Source of the DNA: Neocallimastix lanati (nom. inval.)
Lineage: Eukaryota; Neocallimastigomycota; Neocallimastigomycetes; Neocallimastigales; Neocallimastigaceae
DNA: 64,000 nucleotides
Direction: 5' to 3'
Assembly (NCBI GenBank): GCA_016946835.1
Contig: JACVTC010000016.1
Span: 55,001-119,000 of the forward strand
Position 1 is the first letter of the stretch, and the number at the start of each line of letters is the position of its first letter. A model generated the notes under the pieces. It saw only the letters and a list, made by a program, of their open reading frames with translations. It was not told where the DNA came from and searched no databases. Shown here one piece after another: positions 26,878 to 45,138 of the stretch. The position numbers and the translations under genes are program-made.

Positions 26878-28631
26878 TTTTAATTTTAATAATATATAAT
26901 ACTAATAATAATAAAAGAAAAAGAAATATTAATTTTTAAGTATTTAAACATATTTAAATTTAAATATATACATATTTTTATAATAATTTAGATAAAATGG
27001 CTGATCAAATTTCAGACGCTATTTTAGACGAATGCCTTCGCCAAGATCCATATTCAAAAGTTGCTTGTGAAACTGCAACCAAAACTGGAATGATTCTTGT
27101 TTTTGGTGAAATTTCAACTAAAGCACATATTGATTATCAATCAATAATTCGTAATACTATTAAAAGAATTGGTTATGATGATTCATCGAAAGGTATTTCA
27201 CAAATTTTATATAAATATATATTTAATTAAAATAACTTTTACTATTTTCTAAATAATAATATTATTTTAATTAATAGGATTTGATTATAAGACCTGTAAT
27301 GTTTTAGTTGCTATTGAACAACAATCCTCAGATATTTCTCAAGGTTTAGTTCAAAATGGTAATGAAATTGAAAATATTGGTGCAGGTGACCAAGTATGTA
27401 TCCATATTAAGAAAGATTATTTTCATTTATTATTGTTTAATGTAACAATAAAGTCAATAACAGTAATAATAAAATAATAAAATAATAAAAAAAATAATAA
27501 TTATAAATATAATAAAAATATAAAGGGCATTATGTTTGGCTATGCTACTAATGAAACTCCACAATGCATGCCGTTAACACTTCTTTTAGCTCATAAGCTA
27601 AATTTCAGAATGAGTAAATTAAGAAGAAATGGAGAATTGCCTTGGCTAAGACCAGATACTAAAACTCAAGTTAGTTTAATAGATAATATTTAAAAATAAT
27701 AAAAAATTATATGTATTTGAATTTGTTATTAAATATAATCAATGTAATATTAATAAAAAAGGTTACAATAGAGTATAAAATTGAAAATGGTATTACTATT
27801 CCAAGACGTGTTCACACTATAGTCATTTCAGCGCAACATTCTGAAAATATAAAATTAAAGGAAATAAAAAAACAATTATATGAAAAAGTAATAAAAGTAA
27901 GTATTTAATATAGATTATTTTTAATTATTATTATTACGATTTTTTAAAATTTATTATTTATTAATTTAAATATAGTCTGTTATTCCAGAACAATACTTAG
28001 ATAATGAAACCATTTATCATTTACAACCATCGGGAAAATTCATTATTGGTGGTCCTCAAGGAGATGCTGGTTTGACAGGAAGAAAAATTATTGTTGATTC
28101 GTAATATATTAATAAAAGTTATATAAATTATTATTTAATTAATATTTATATTTATATATTAAAGTGATTTCAATATATATAAATATATATATATTTTGTT
28201 TCTTAAACTTATTATATAAAATTATTTTTAAATAATAATAATAAAGATATGGTGGCTGGGGTGCTCATGGTGGTGGTGCATTTTCAGGTAAAGATTGGTC
28301 AAAAGTTGATCGTTCTGGTGCCTATGCTGCCCGTTGGATAGCAAAATCTTTAGTTAATGCTGGCTTATGTAAACGTGTTCTTGTTCAATTATCATATGCT
28401 ATTGGTGTTTCTGAACCATTATCTATTTATGTTGACACTTATGGTACTTGTGTAAAGGGAAAAACTGAAGCTGATATTTTAAAAATTATTGAATCCAATT
28501 TTGATTTAAGGCCAGGTGTAATTGTTAAAGAATTAGATTTAATGAAACCAATTTATGAGAAAACAGCTTGCTATGGTCATTTTGGTAGAAATTCATTCCC
28601 ATGGGAAAAACCAAAGAAATTAATTTATTAA
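26378..28631 (+). CDS. S-adenosylmethionine synthase with N-terminal extension
   Basis: Methionine adenosyltransferase: makes S-adenosylmethionine from ATP and methionine (EC 2.5.1.6). Seven exons (26378-26777, 26992-27192, 27278-27393, 27526-27669, 27762-27896, 27976-28100, 28247-28631) join in phase to 501 residues. The enzyme core starts near residue 118 and has the family motifs: [64 protein letters not shown], and [23 protein letters not shown]. The core length (about 385) is normal. The first ~118 residues are extra: basic, Asn/Ser-rich, poor in acidic residues at the very N-terminus, with two RxYS motifs (RNYS 43-46, RYYS 101-104) of the type cut by mitochondrial processing peptidase. 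This could be a mitochondrial or hydrogenosomal presequence. A methionine initiating the core itself is not available before HPDK, so the long form or an unseen alternative first exon must be used. Confidence 0.95.
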
Positions 28632-30353
28632 AGAAAACATTTTTTTATATAAAAAGATATATAAAGAAATAATAAATAAATATATTAAATGTAATAGATC
28701 GTTACTTTGTATTAATATTTAAATATGTTAATATTATTAAAATAAGAAGAAAACAAAAAACAAAACAAAACAAAAAAAAAAAAAAAAAAAAAAAAAAAAT
28801 TCAAATAAAGATAATAGTAATAATAATATTATTATTATTAATAAACCAAAAAATAAGATAAAATAAAATAAAATGAAATAAAATAAAAATATATGTTTTT
28901 AATATTTTACTATATAATAAAATAAATTAAAGATAAAAATATTTATTAAAAATAGAATTAAAATAAAGTAAAATAATAATTATTAATATTATAAACAAAT
29001 AAATACTAAAATATTAGGTAATATAGCAATGAATATACCAAAATTGATCTTTTAACATTAATCAAGTTTATTGATCATATAGTAACAAATCAATAATAAT
29101 TGAATTAATGATAATAATTCTTTTAGTTTGATGGAAAAGTCTAATAGACAACTAGACAATACACTATAAATACTACCCGTATATTTTATTTATCTTTGAT
29201 TGAAGTACATATCATTAAATTATAAAATATTATTATATTTATAAAGAGTTTTTTTCTGTAACCCATTTTTTTTTTTAATATTTTTTTAATCATTTTTTCA
29301 TATTTTTTTTAAATTTATATAAATATAACCTATTTATTGTATAGAATATAAGTGGAAGTTTTAATTTAGTGGTAAATAAAGTAATAGAAACGTATTTATT
29401 TTCTGGATTATAAACATGTTAATAAATCAAAAAAGTTATTTAAATTAACAAAAAAAACTTATAATTGATTGTATTTTTGTTTTATGTTAATTATATAAAT
29501 ATATAAATATAATGAAAGAAAGTGAATAGTTGACTCATATTAAACATTTTATTATAAGTACAGAAGTATTAATTTAAATATCATGTGACAAATATGCTAT
29601 TATTAAATAAAATATGTATATGTAAACATTTATTTTTAAAAACAAAAAAAAAGGACAAGATAAAAATTTTTTCAAAATATTTCAAAATTTTAAAATATTA
29701 ACTAATAGATAAAATTAATTAGTATTTTTAATCTTAATAAACACAGCTTTTACAATAATCTTAATATAAATATTATATTTATATATATTATTTATATATA
29801 ATTATATATTTATTTTTTATTTTTTTTTTTACTTTCAATTGATTACTTTTTTTTTATTACTTTACTTTTTTTTTTAAAAAGAAATTAGTAATAATTACAA
29901 AAACGAATGTTTGCTTAATTTTATATATTATATGTAAATAATAAAAAATTTGTTAATGAGATGATAAATCTTAAATTTTAATTTCAAATTTAATTTTAAA
30001 TTCAAAATTCAAAATTCAAAATTCAAAATTCAAAATTCAAAATTCAAAATTCAAAATTCAAAATTCAAAAATCAAAAATCAAAATTCAAAATTTATAATT
30101 CATAATTTAAAATTCAGAAAAACAAAACAAAATAAAACAAAAAAAAAAAAAAAAAAAAAAAAGAAAAATATATAAAAAATAAAAATAAAAATAAAAAAAT
30201 AAAAATAAATAAATAATTTAAATTAAATTAAAATAATATAGGATAGAACAGAACAGAACAGAATATATTAGAATAGAATAGAATAAAATAAAATAAAATA
30301 AAAAAAATAAAAAAATTATATTTTTTAAACCTTTTTTTTTATTTTAATATAAA
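28632..30353. other. Intergenic between SAM synthase and CDC20 genes
   Basis: AT-rich DNA with an A tract near 28770-28799, a heptanucleotide TTCAAAA array at 30001-30090, and A-rich pentamer runs (AGAACAGAAC, AGAATAGAAT, AAAATAAAAT) at 30241-30300 directly 5' of the CDC20 start. No gene or RNA was recognised. Confidence 0.65.
30001..30090 (+). repeat. Heptanucleotide microsatellite (TTCAAAA)n
   Basis: Ten perfect tandem TTCAAAA units at 30001-30070, followed by units with ATCAAAA changes to about 30090. It is located about 265 bp upstream of the CDC20 start codon. Confidence 0.95.
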
Positions 30354-31456
30354 ATGGATTATAAAAGAAAACCATTAACTTCAATTAATCAACTTCCTCA
30401 ACAAAAAATAAAAAAGCATGATATTTTTGCCAAAAATATTGACAATTTATGTAATAAGAATAATGAATTAATGAATTTTGAAAATATTAATGCTTCTAAA
30501 AAGGATAATTTGGAGAATAAATTGTTAGAGGTGAATTTAATAATATAAAATAAGTAAAACTTGATATATATAATACTGATTTGTATTGAATTTTATCAAA
30601 CATATTAATAAATTTTTAGAAAATTGATGAAAATAATGAAATTCTTACTAGACAAGAAGAATTAGTTGAAAATAATGAGGATAAAGATAGTAGAATTATA
30701 GCATATAATTGTCAACCTCCTTCTAATGAAAAAGAAATTATACGTTCAACTTGGACAAATTCTAAACCAATTACTGTTAAAGAAGTTCATCGTTATATAC
30801 CAGATAAACCAGAACGTGTATTAGATGCACCAAAAATTGGTGATGATTTTTATAGTGAACTTTTAGATTGGTCAATTAATAATAAAGTAGCAATAGTTTT
30901 GGATTCTTCCGTTTATATATGGGATGCAACTCGTGGAACTACTCATATAATTGGAAATAAAGATGAGATTAAAAATATTTATTCATTAAAATGGAGTAAT
31001 GATGGAAGTTATCTTGGAATAGGAACAGGAAAAGGAGAAACTCAAATTTGGGATGTTGTCAAAAATAAAAAATTGAGAACTATTAAAGTAACAGTTGATA
31101 ACACATTAAATGTAGATTTTAATAAAAATAAAGATATATACAATAAAAATTTATTAAAACCAGAAAATTCAAAAATAGTTGATTTTATGAATTCACGAAT
31201 TGGTTGTTTATCATGGAATAAAAATATTTTAACCTCTGCATTTAGTAATGGATATTTGCATCATAATGATGTTCGAATAAAAGATTCATTGATACAAAGT
31301 ATTCAAGCTCATGAATCGACGATTTGTGGATTAAAGTGGAGAAATGATGGTGAATATTTGGCAACCGGAGGAAATGACAATACTGTTAAAGTATGGGAAC
31401 TTAAATCGTCAGTACCTTGTATGGTAAAAACAGATCATAGTGCAGCTGTTAAAGTA

Positions 31457-31513
<57 letters not shown>

Positions 31514-31699
31514 TATAATAATTATAATAATAATTATAATTATAATAATAATAATAATAATGATAATAATGATAATAATAATAATTATAATAATAATAAT
31601 AATAATATAATAATAATAATATAATAATAATAATAATAGTAATAGGTATTTTATATATTTAAGTATTAATAAAAAATTAAATATATATTTTTATATAAC

Positions 31700-31736
<37 letters not shown>

Positions 31737-32540
31737 TTTATTTTATTTTATTTTATTTTTATACAATAATTATTTATTTAGGCTATTGCATGGTGTCCAT
31801 GGCAATTAAATCTTTTAGCCACAGGTGGTGGACTCTCAGATAAATCATTACGTTTGTGGAATGTAGTTACTCAAGCTAATTTAAAAACAATAAAAACAAA
31901 GTCACAAATTACATCAATAATTTGGTCAAATCATTATTCTGAACTATTAACAACACATGGTTATTCAACAAATGATATAAATGTGTGGAAGTTCCCAACT
32001 ATGGATTGTATATCCAATATTAAAGCACATGATTCCCGTATTTTATATTCAGGTAAATAAAAAAAATAATTGAAAATCAAAAAAGAAATAACAAAAGTAA
32101 CAATAATAATAGTAATATTAATATTAATATTAATAGTAATAATAATAATAATAATAATAGTAATAGTAATAGTAATAGTAATAGTAATAGTAATAGTAAT
32201 AGTAATAGTAATAGTAATAGTAATAGTAATAGTAATAGTAATAGTAATAGTAATAGTAATAGTAATAGTAATAGTAATAGTAATAGTAATAGTAATAGTA
32301 ATAGTAATAGTAATAGTAATAGTAATAGTAATAGTAATAGTAATAGTAATAGTAATAGTAATAGTAATAGTAATAGTAATAGTAATAGTAATAGTAATAG
32401 TAATAGTAATAGTAATAGTAATAGTAATAGTAATAGTAATAGTAATAGTAATAGTAATAGTAATAGTAATAGTAATAGTAATAGTAATAGTAATAGTAAT
32501 AGTAATAGTAATAGTAATAGTAATAGTAATAGTAATTGTT

Positions 32541-32571
<31 letters not shown>

Positions 32572-32659
32572 TAATAATAATAATAATAGTAATAATAGTA
32601 ATAGTAATAGTAATAGTAATAGTTATAGTAATAGTAATAGTAATAGTAATAGTAATTGT

Positions 32660-32693
<34 letters not shown>

Positions 32694-32978
32694 GTAATTG
32701 TAGTAATAATAATAATAATAGTAATAGTAATGAAAAAAGAGAAATATCAATATTAAAACAATTAATTATTCATTTATTAAAATAAATATAAATATATAAT
32801 AGCTTTAAGTCCTGATGGTCAAACTGTAGCAACAGTAGCAAGTGATGAAAATTTGAAGTTTTGGTCTATATTCAAGCAACAGTCAAAAAGAACATATAAA
32901 TCAGCCTTTACACAAGAAATAACAAATAATAATATTCATAAACCAATAAATTATAATAAGAAAAACCATTTTCGTTAA
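30354..32978 (+). CDS. CDC20-type WD40 activator of the anaphase-promoting complex
   Basis: Cdc20/Fizzy family: binds substrates and activates the APC/C ubiquitin ligase at mitosis, also target of the spindle checkpoint. Exons 30354-30530, 30620-31453, 31782-32052 and 32803-32978 join in phase to 485 residues. Family blocks are clear: RYIPDKPERVLDAPKIGDDF, DWSINNKVAIVLDSSVYIWD, IGTGKGETQIWDV, DVRIKDSLIQSIQAHES, CGLKWRNDGEYLATGGNDNT, AVK-AIAWCPWQLNLLATGGG and LSPDGQTVATVASDENLKFW. Seven WD repeats fit. The ~115 residues before the propeller are short, and no DR(F/Y)IP C-box, D-box or KEN box was found in them, although a stretch equivalent to yeast RILQYMPEPP is present (RIIAYNCQPP). The last two residues are Phe-Arg instead of the usual Ile-Arg tail. 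Introns 2 and 3 are filled by microsatellites. CDC20 is favoured over CDH1 by block similarity. Confidence 0.88.
31454..31640 (+). repeat. (AAT)n array at the 5' end of CDC20 intron 2
   Basis: Starts a few bases after the splice donor (AAA|GTAAAT) and runs for about 180 bp as AAT units with TAT interruptions. Because the frame stays open it looks like a poly-Asn coding tract, but the WD40 alignment shows that exon 2 ends at 31453 (GAVK-type block) and resumes with AIAWCPW at 31782. It is therefore intronic. Confidence 0.85.
32100..32735 (+). repeat. Hexanucleotide (AGTAAT)n array in CDC20 intron 3
   Basis: About 380 bp (32157-32535) of uninterrupted AGTAAT/TAGTAA hexamers, roughly 63 copies, then AAT stretches and a second shorter hexamer block (about 32590-32655). 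All lies inside the 750-bp intron between 32053 and 32802. The hexamer keeps both strands open (Ile-Val and Tyr-Tyr dipeptides), but the family alignment places coding sequence only outside it. Every unit contains a GTAATA donor-like word. Confidence 0.95.
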
Positions 32979-34019
32979 TAAATAAATACATAAATAATAT
33001 ATTTTAATTGTCACTAATTAAGCATAATTTTTTTTTTTTTCTTTTTTTATTAATGTTTACTATTATTATATATTTAAATGTATATCATGTAAAATAAATT
33101 GAAATATATAACTAACAAATTGACTAATTGTCTATTAAATATATTTTTAACATAAAATTATTTAAACATTTTTTTTTAAAAAAAAAAAAAAATAAGAATA
33201 AACATCTTTAATTTTATAAATTTTATATTTATTTATTTATTTTAAATTGTTTCTACATATTTTATTTAATATATATTATATTTATTTATTTTATAATGTT
33301 TCTAAATAATGTTTTATTAAAGTATGAAATTATTTATTTTTCTGATATTAATTCAATTTATATGTTTATTTTCTTAAATAACTAATTATCTTGCAAGAAT
33401 GTAACATGAATATGTATAATTAATATATATTTTTTAAAATTAGAAAAATAAAATTAAATTCAATTAGATTGGATATGATTTAAAAAGAGAAAAAGAATTT
33501 TATTTATTAACATTTTATATATTTTTTTGTTTACCATAGAAATTTTCTAGTATAAATAAAAATAAAATTAAATATTAATAATCCAATTTAATTATATATA
33601 GTAAATAATTTTATTACTATATTAAAATGTATAATACATATAATTTTTTATATAAATAAATCTAATTTTTTTAAATGTTTTTGTAGTATTTTAAAATTGT
33701 ATTAATATCTTAAATCATTTACAATTTTATTTCTATAAGATATAATTTATGTATATATAAATATATTTTGAAATCAAAATTTTAATTCCAAACGAAAAAA
33801 CAAAAAATATTTTTATAGCAAAAAAAAAAAAAAAAAAAAAGAAAAAAAAGAAAAAACAAAAAGAAAAATACATAAAATAAATAAATAATGAAATAAAAAA
33901 TAAACAAATAATAATAAATAAATAAATATATATTAATATAAATAATAGAAAGATAGAAGATAATATAATAAATTAAATTCCATTATTTTTTTTTAGGAAT
34001 AAGAACAGAAATAGTAAAA
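32979..34019. other. Intergenic between CDC20 and the hydrolase gene
   Basis: AT-rich, with A tracts around 33178-33192 and 33822-33840. Both neighbours are on the plus strand, so this holds the CDC20 3' end and the hydrolase promoter. No gene or RNA seen. Confidence 0.65.
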
Positions 34020-35553
34020 ATGAAACTTAATTATGATGTAATTCAATATTCCACATATATATTGTCATTTATTGTTGGAATCTCTGGATTTATAATTTAT
34101 AAATTACAAAATAGAATTATTTATGCTGCTAATTGTCCAATAGATTCTCGAAAAGTTACTTATACACCAAGGGATTTCGATATGAATGATTATGAAGATT
34201 TAGATATTAAAACAAAAGATGGAATTAAAATAAAAGCTTTTCTTATAAAAAAATATGTAGATTCAGAAAAAACAAAACTAGCAAAATCAACTTTAGTTTA
34301 TTTCCACGCCAATGCTGGAAACATGGTAAATAATTAGTTTAATATATAGGAATATGCATATTGATTAAAAGTATAAATTATTATATTTCAATCAATATAT
34401 GTATTACTGATAATATATTGAAATGACAAAATTTTAAGTGTGTATACTTTGAATATTAATGTATTGAACAATTTATTCAATAATAGGGACATCGATTACC
34501 AATAGTTAAATCTTTTGTTGAGGAATGTGGTTGTAATGTTTTAATTATCTCATATAGAGGGTTAGCACCTTTATTTATTTAAATATAATGAATCTATTAT
34601 TTCATTAAAAGAATTAAATTAAAAAAATATTCAATTAATTTTTAATTATATGAAAATTTTAATTTTATTACTCCATATAGATATGGCTTTAGCGAAGGCC
34701 AAGCTTCGGAGGAAGGAATAAAAATTGATGCACAAGTATTTCAATTATAATTATTTCATCAATATAAAATTAATTTAATATTTATTTATTATTTATAAAT
34801 TTTTTATATTTAATATTTTTAAATTTACTCCTTTTAATAATTTATACTTGAACTGAATAAATAAAAATAAAATAAAATATAAAGACAACTCTTGAATATA
34901 TTTTTAAACGTCCCGATTTAAAAGACACAAAAATTGTTATTTTTGGTCAATCAATAGGTGGTGCTGTAGCTATTTATTTAGCTGCTAAAAATCAAGATAG
35001 GGTTCATGGTCTTATTCTAGAAAATACATTTTTAACTATGGTAACATATAAAAAAATAATAAGTTAAAAAAGTTAATTTTAAATAATTAATTTTTTTTTT
35101 TTTTTTCATTACATTTTTAATAAATAGAGAAAATTAATTCCAAATCTTATTCCATTGTTAACACCATTTACATTCCTTTGTCATGAAAAGTGGGAATCCG
35201 AAAAAGAATTGTTAAAATTTACTTATAAAAAAAAGGATAAGAATGGCAGTGAGAATTTCCTTCCAATATTATTATTAAGTAGTGAATTGGATGAAATCGT
35301 TCCAACTAGTCAATTTGAAGAACTTTGTCAAATATTAAGAAATACACGTCGTGAATCAAGTACTCAAAAAGAAAGAGAAATTGAAGAATCAGGAAATACA
35401 GAACCAGATATACCAGAACAAATATTAGTTCGCGAGCAATACAATGTTTTCTGGTATCGTTTCGATAATGTACATCATAATGATACCTGTATTCATCCAG
35501 AATATTATAACTGTATAAAGAATTGGTGGAACAAAAATATTGAGGACTGTTAA
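34020..35553 (+). CDS. ABHD13/BEM46-family alpha/beta hydrolase
   Basis: Membrane-anchored serine hydrolase of the BEM46/ABHD13 family; substrate unknown. Five exons (34020-34325, 34487-34560, 34681-34735, 34885-35040, 35128-35553) join in phase to 338 residues. An N-terminal membrane segment lies at about 9-29. Next come the family blocks TLVYFHANAGNMGHRLP (oxyanion region), NVLIISYRGYGFSEGQASEEG, and the nucleophile elbow IVIFGQSIGGAVAIYLA with Ser168. Asp252 (SSELDEIVP) and His314 (VHHNDT) complete the catalytic triad. A Glu/Arg/Ser-rich insert of about 25 residues lies between the Asp and His blocks, longer than I would expect in the human homologue. Members in yeasts localise to endomembranes and plasma membrane; location here is inferred. 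All key residues are intact. Confidence 0.92.
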
Positions 35554-36263
35554 ATAATTGTTATCAATTGTATTAATAAATAACTAGAAATAATTGTTAA
35601 TAAAAAATAACTAAAAATAATAAATTTAAAATTATTATTTTATTATTAAATAGAAACTCATAATTTATATATATATATATTTTATTTAGATTTTTTCTAT
35701 CTAATATGTATAATATATATATTTCAAAATAAGAAATAAATAAATACTAATAATAGAGAGAAAAAAAAAATTAAGTCATAATTATAAAATAAATTAATAA
35801 TTTAATAATTTAATGAAAATGATAAATCAAAGATAAAATAAATTAAATAATTAAATATATTTATATGAAGTTTATGTAAATTTATTATTATTATTATTGT
35901 ATTTAAATAGTAACTTTGTGTAAAGTATTGTTATTCTAAAGGTAAAATTTTTATAATTATAATCAAAAAAGAAATATTATTATGTTATATACATATATAT
36001 TTACATCCAGTTTATGTATATTATATTATCTTTTTAAAACCTTAAAGTAATTAATAATTTATTATTATTATTATTGTTATTATTATTGTTATTATTATTA
36101 TTATTAATATTATTATTATAGTAGTAGTAGTAGTAAAATTTTTATATTAATATTACAATAAAAGAATAAAATAAAATAATTTAATTCAATAGATAATATT
36201 AATCATTAAAATATAAGTGATGAAAAATAAATTAAATACGGTTTAATATTATTGTAATAAAAA
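35554..36263. other. Convergent intergenic between hydrolase and CFAP57 genes
   Basis: About 710 bp between two stop codons. It contains short ATT, GTT and GTA arrays (about 36061-36135). Both genes end here, so any signal would be for 3' processing; nothing specific could be identified. Confidence 0.65.
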
Positions 36264-42137
<5,874 letters not shown>

Positions 42138-42896
42138 CTTATATTAAATTATTTATATCAATTATAATATATAAATAAAACCAATTATATCAAAAGCATA
42201 ATTAATATCAGAATATTTTTAATTTTTATTAAATTCTTAACTATCAATTATTAGACTTTAATAAATATTTTATTTATAAAACAGCTTTTAAATAGTTGAA
42301 TTACTATTTTATTAAAACATTAGTTTTTTTAAAAAATATTGATATATTTTATAATAAAAGTTAATTTAATAAACTTTAAATTTTTGAAATTAAATATTTA
42401 ACAAAAAAATGAAAAAATGAATTATAAATAAAAAAGAAAAAAAAAAAGAAATTCAAGTATCAAAATAAATAATTTAATAATCAAACTATGATTTTAATAT
42501 AATTTATTAAAATTAGCTTAATATGAATTTAATATATTGTAATATAAGTTATATGGTAATTTTCTTCGTGAAAAATTAATGTAAAACTTTAAAATTTTTA
42601 TTTCTATTGAAAATATAAACAAAAAAAAAAAAAATAAGGTTAAGAAATATAATTTCGAATTTATTTTTTTATATTTAATTAACATTCAACTTATAATTCA
42701 GTATACATTTTTTTTATTATTTTTATTTATGTAATTATATAGTATAATTACATTGGACCATTTCTTTAATAGTTTATAATTATAATTATATATTAATAGA
42801 AATAGTAAAAATAATATATACGTAATTTGATAGAAGAGTAATTTAAAAATAATTAAGGATTGTATGATACATATTTTATATGTAATGTATAATTTT

Positions 42897-42942
<46 letters not shown>

Positions 42943-43254
42943 CAAATTCTTATCGTTTTTAATCATATAAGTAATTTTTAGAGTAATTTTAAAACAGTTG
43001 TTAATAGTAAAAACCCAGTTATATATTATTAAATTATTTTTTTTTTTTTAAAAAAAAATTGATTATATGATATGTTGTTATGGATTACTTAAAGTATAAA
43101 TAATTGATTATATTGCTTATTATGTTAATTGAATAATATATTAATATTATTTTTGTAAATATTTATAATTGTGCATTAATTATTAATATTTATTTATTAT
43201 AATATAAAACAAAATAAGGGATTTATTAGAAATATTTAAATTATTGTTAAAAAA
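42138..43254. other. Shared 5' region between CFAP57 and the cardiolipin synthase gene
   Basis: About 1.1 kb between two divergent start codons. It contains an A tract of about 39 bases at 42902-42940 and a T/A block near 43036-43058. It must contain both promoters, but no recognisable factor-binding site was found. Confidence 0.6.
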
Positions 43255-45138
43255 ATGAATACACTTGTAAATCTTTCATATATTGGAAAAAAGTCTCATT
43301 GGTAATTTTTATTTGAGTTTAATTTTTTGTAATTTTTATTGTATCCTTTTTAATTAATAAATTATCTTTTGTTTTATTAATAAATAAAAGTTCAATTAAA
43401 AATATATTTGGATTACTAAAGAACAATGTCAATTTTAAACAATATCAAACATTTTCATATAATAAACAAAGCTTGTAAGTTTATTATATTATTATTAATA
43501 TTTAATTATTTTAATTTAATTAAATATTAAATTATATATATATATATATAGATATTTGGATAATTATTTTATAATCAATTCAAATTTTCAATTTAAAGAA
43601 AGAAATATTAATAGATATTATCACGTTTTAAATAAAAAGCAGTGGGAATTTCAAATAAATAAAAATATTATTCGGCAAAAGCTTGAATATTTAGATTTTC
43701 AATTTAAAAAAATAAATGATATTAAATATTATCATGTTTTAAATAAAAATCCAAGGGAATTTAAAATTAATAAAAATATTATTAAAAAAAAAATTGATGA
43801 AAAAAGATTTTTTAATTCAATAATTGAAGAAGATAATAGTAAAATTAATACTGTAATAGAAAAACCAAGGAACTTTAAAAATTTAAATTATTCAGTTGAT
43901 AATGAAAATATATTAAAAAATGATTCAATTTTAGACAAACGAAATGAAAATAAGATAAAAATAAATAAAAATAATAATGCTCATTTTAAAGAAAAATGGA
44001 TATCGAATTATTCAAAAAATAATGTAAGAACACATAATATTTAATTTTAATTATATTATACAATTTAAATTGAAAAAAGAATAAGAATTTATATTAATAT
44101 TATTTTATTTATTTGATTAAATTTTTATATTCAAGTTATCTTTCTTAAAACATATCCCTAATATTTTATGTATAAGTAGAATATTGACATCACCAATAAT
44201 TGGCTTCTTAATTATTAAACATAAAATGAAACAAGCCTGTACATTATATATAATTGCTGGAATTACTGATTTTGTATAGTGTTAATTGCTATCAATATTT
44301 AAAAAAGCTTTATAAAAATATCATTCAAATATTAATTTTTTTTTTTTTTTTTTCTTAATATTAAAACAATATATATTAGCTTGATGGTTATTTAGCAAGA
44401 AAATGTAATTGGTCAAGCAAATTAGGATCTGTTGTTGACCCATTAGCTGATAAAATTTTAATGATAATATCAACAATTTCGCTTTCTATTTCACAATTGA
44501 TTCCAAGTATTCTCATAATTTTTTTTAACTATTTTTTTAAGTTTTTTATATAATTTAAAAATAATATTAATATTTTTAAATTATTTTAATACTATATTAG
44601 AATATCTTGCCTATACTATCTTATCTAGAGATATATTATTATTGCTTGGATCAATAGTTTTAGTTGGAAAAAAGTTTATTGATACTGTAATTAATCATTT
44701 ATTAAAAGTTTATTACAATAATTTATTTTAAAATTATTACTAAAAATATATAATTAATATAAAATAAAATAATAGAGAAGTTCTTTATCTCAATTAATGG
44801 ATATTAGTATAAAAGTTAAACCTTCATATATTAGCAAAGTAAATTAATAAGAGTATTAGTTTGATTTTTTTTTTTAAAGAAAATGATAGGGATATTAATT
44901 TAAAATATTATATTTTTTATTAAATTAAATTTCTTAGTTAAATACAACGTTACAAATTATATTATTATCTTTGACGATCATTTCCCCAGAGCTTTTGATT
45001 CTAAAATATATGCATTATGTAGTTTTTTCAACAACTTTATTTTCAGGAATGGATTATTTTATAAATCGTAATGCCATAGATATATCATTTAATGATAAAG
45101 AAGAAAAAGAAAATATAATTAATAATGTAGACAAATAA
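43255..45138 (+). CDS. Cardiolipin synthase (CDP-alcohol phosphatidyltransferase type)
   Basis: Eukaryotic-type cardiolipin synthase (Crd1/CRLS1 family): joins phosphatidylglycerol and CDP-diacylglycerol in the inner membrane of mitochondria or related organelles. Eight exons (43255-43301, 43391-43474, 43552-44023, 44136-44273, 44380-44506, 44601-44686, 44776-44838, 44938-45138) join in phase to 405 residues. The catalytic half starts near 202 with HIPNILCISRILTSPIIGF. It carries the complete motif D249-G250-x2-A253-R254-x8-G263-x3-D267-x3-D271 (DGYLARKCNWSSKLGSVVDP). Downstream YLAYTILSRDILLLLGS and KVKPSYISKLNTTLQI match the family, with four to five membrane segments. Residues 1-201 are an unusual Lys/Asn-rich extension. 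It has a duplicated 33-residue unit (56-88 and 93-125; period 37), each with YYHVLNK and INKNII. A basic N-terminus fits organelle import. The extension function is unknown. Confidence 0.9.

Noticed and set aside
31454-31624. Poly-Asn tail on the CDC20 WD40 domain
   Set aside because: The conserved block VK-AIAWCPW is restored by splicing from 31453 to 31782, so the Asn tract is intronic.
32157-32535. Regularly repeated array considered as CRISPR
   Set aside because: The unit is a 6-bp tandem repeat without spacers, in a eukaryotic intron.
32070-32756. Long open frames on both strands reading Ile-Val or Tyr repeats
   Set aside because: They are translations of the AGTAAT microsatellite in a CDC20 intron; flanking WD40 exons splice across it in phase.
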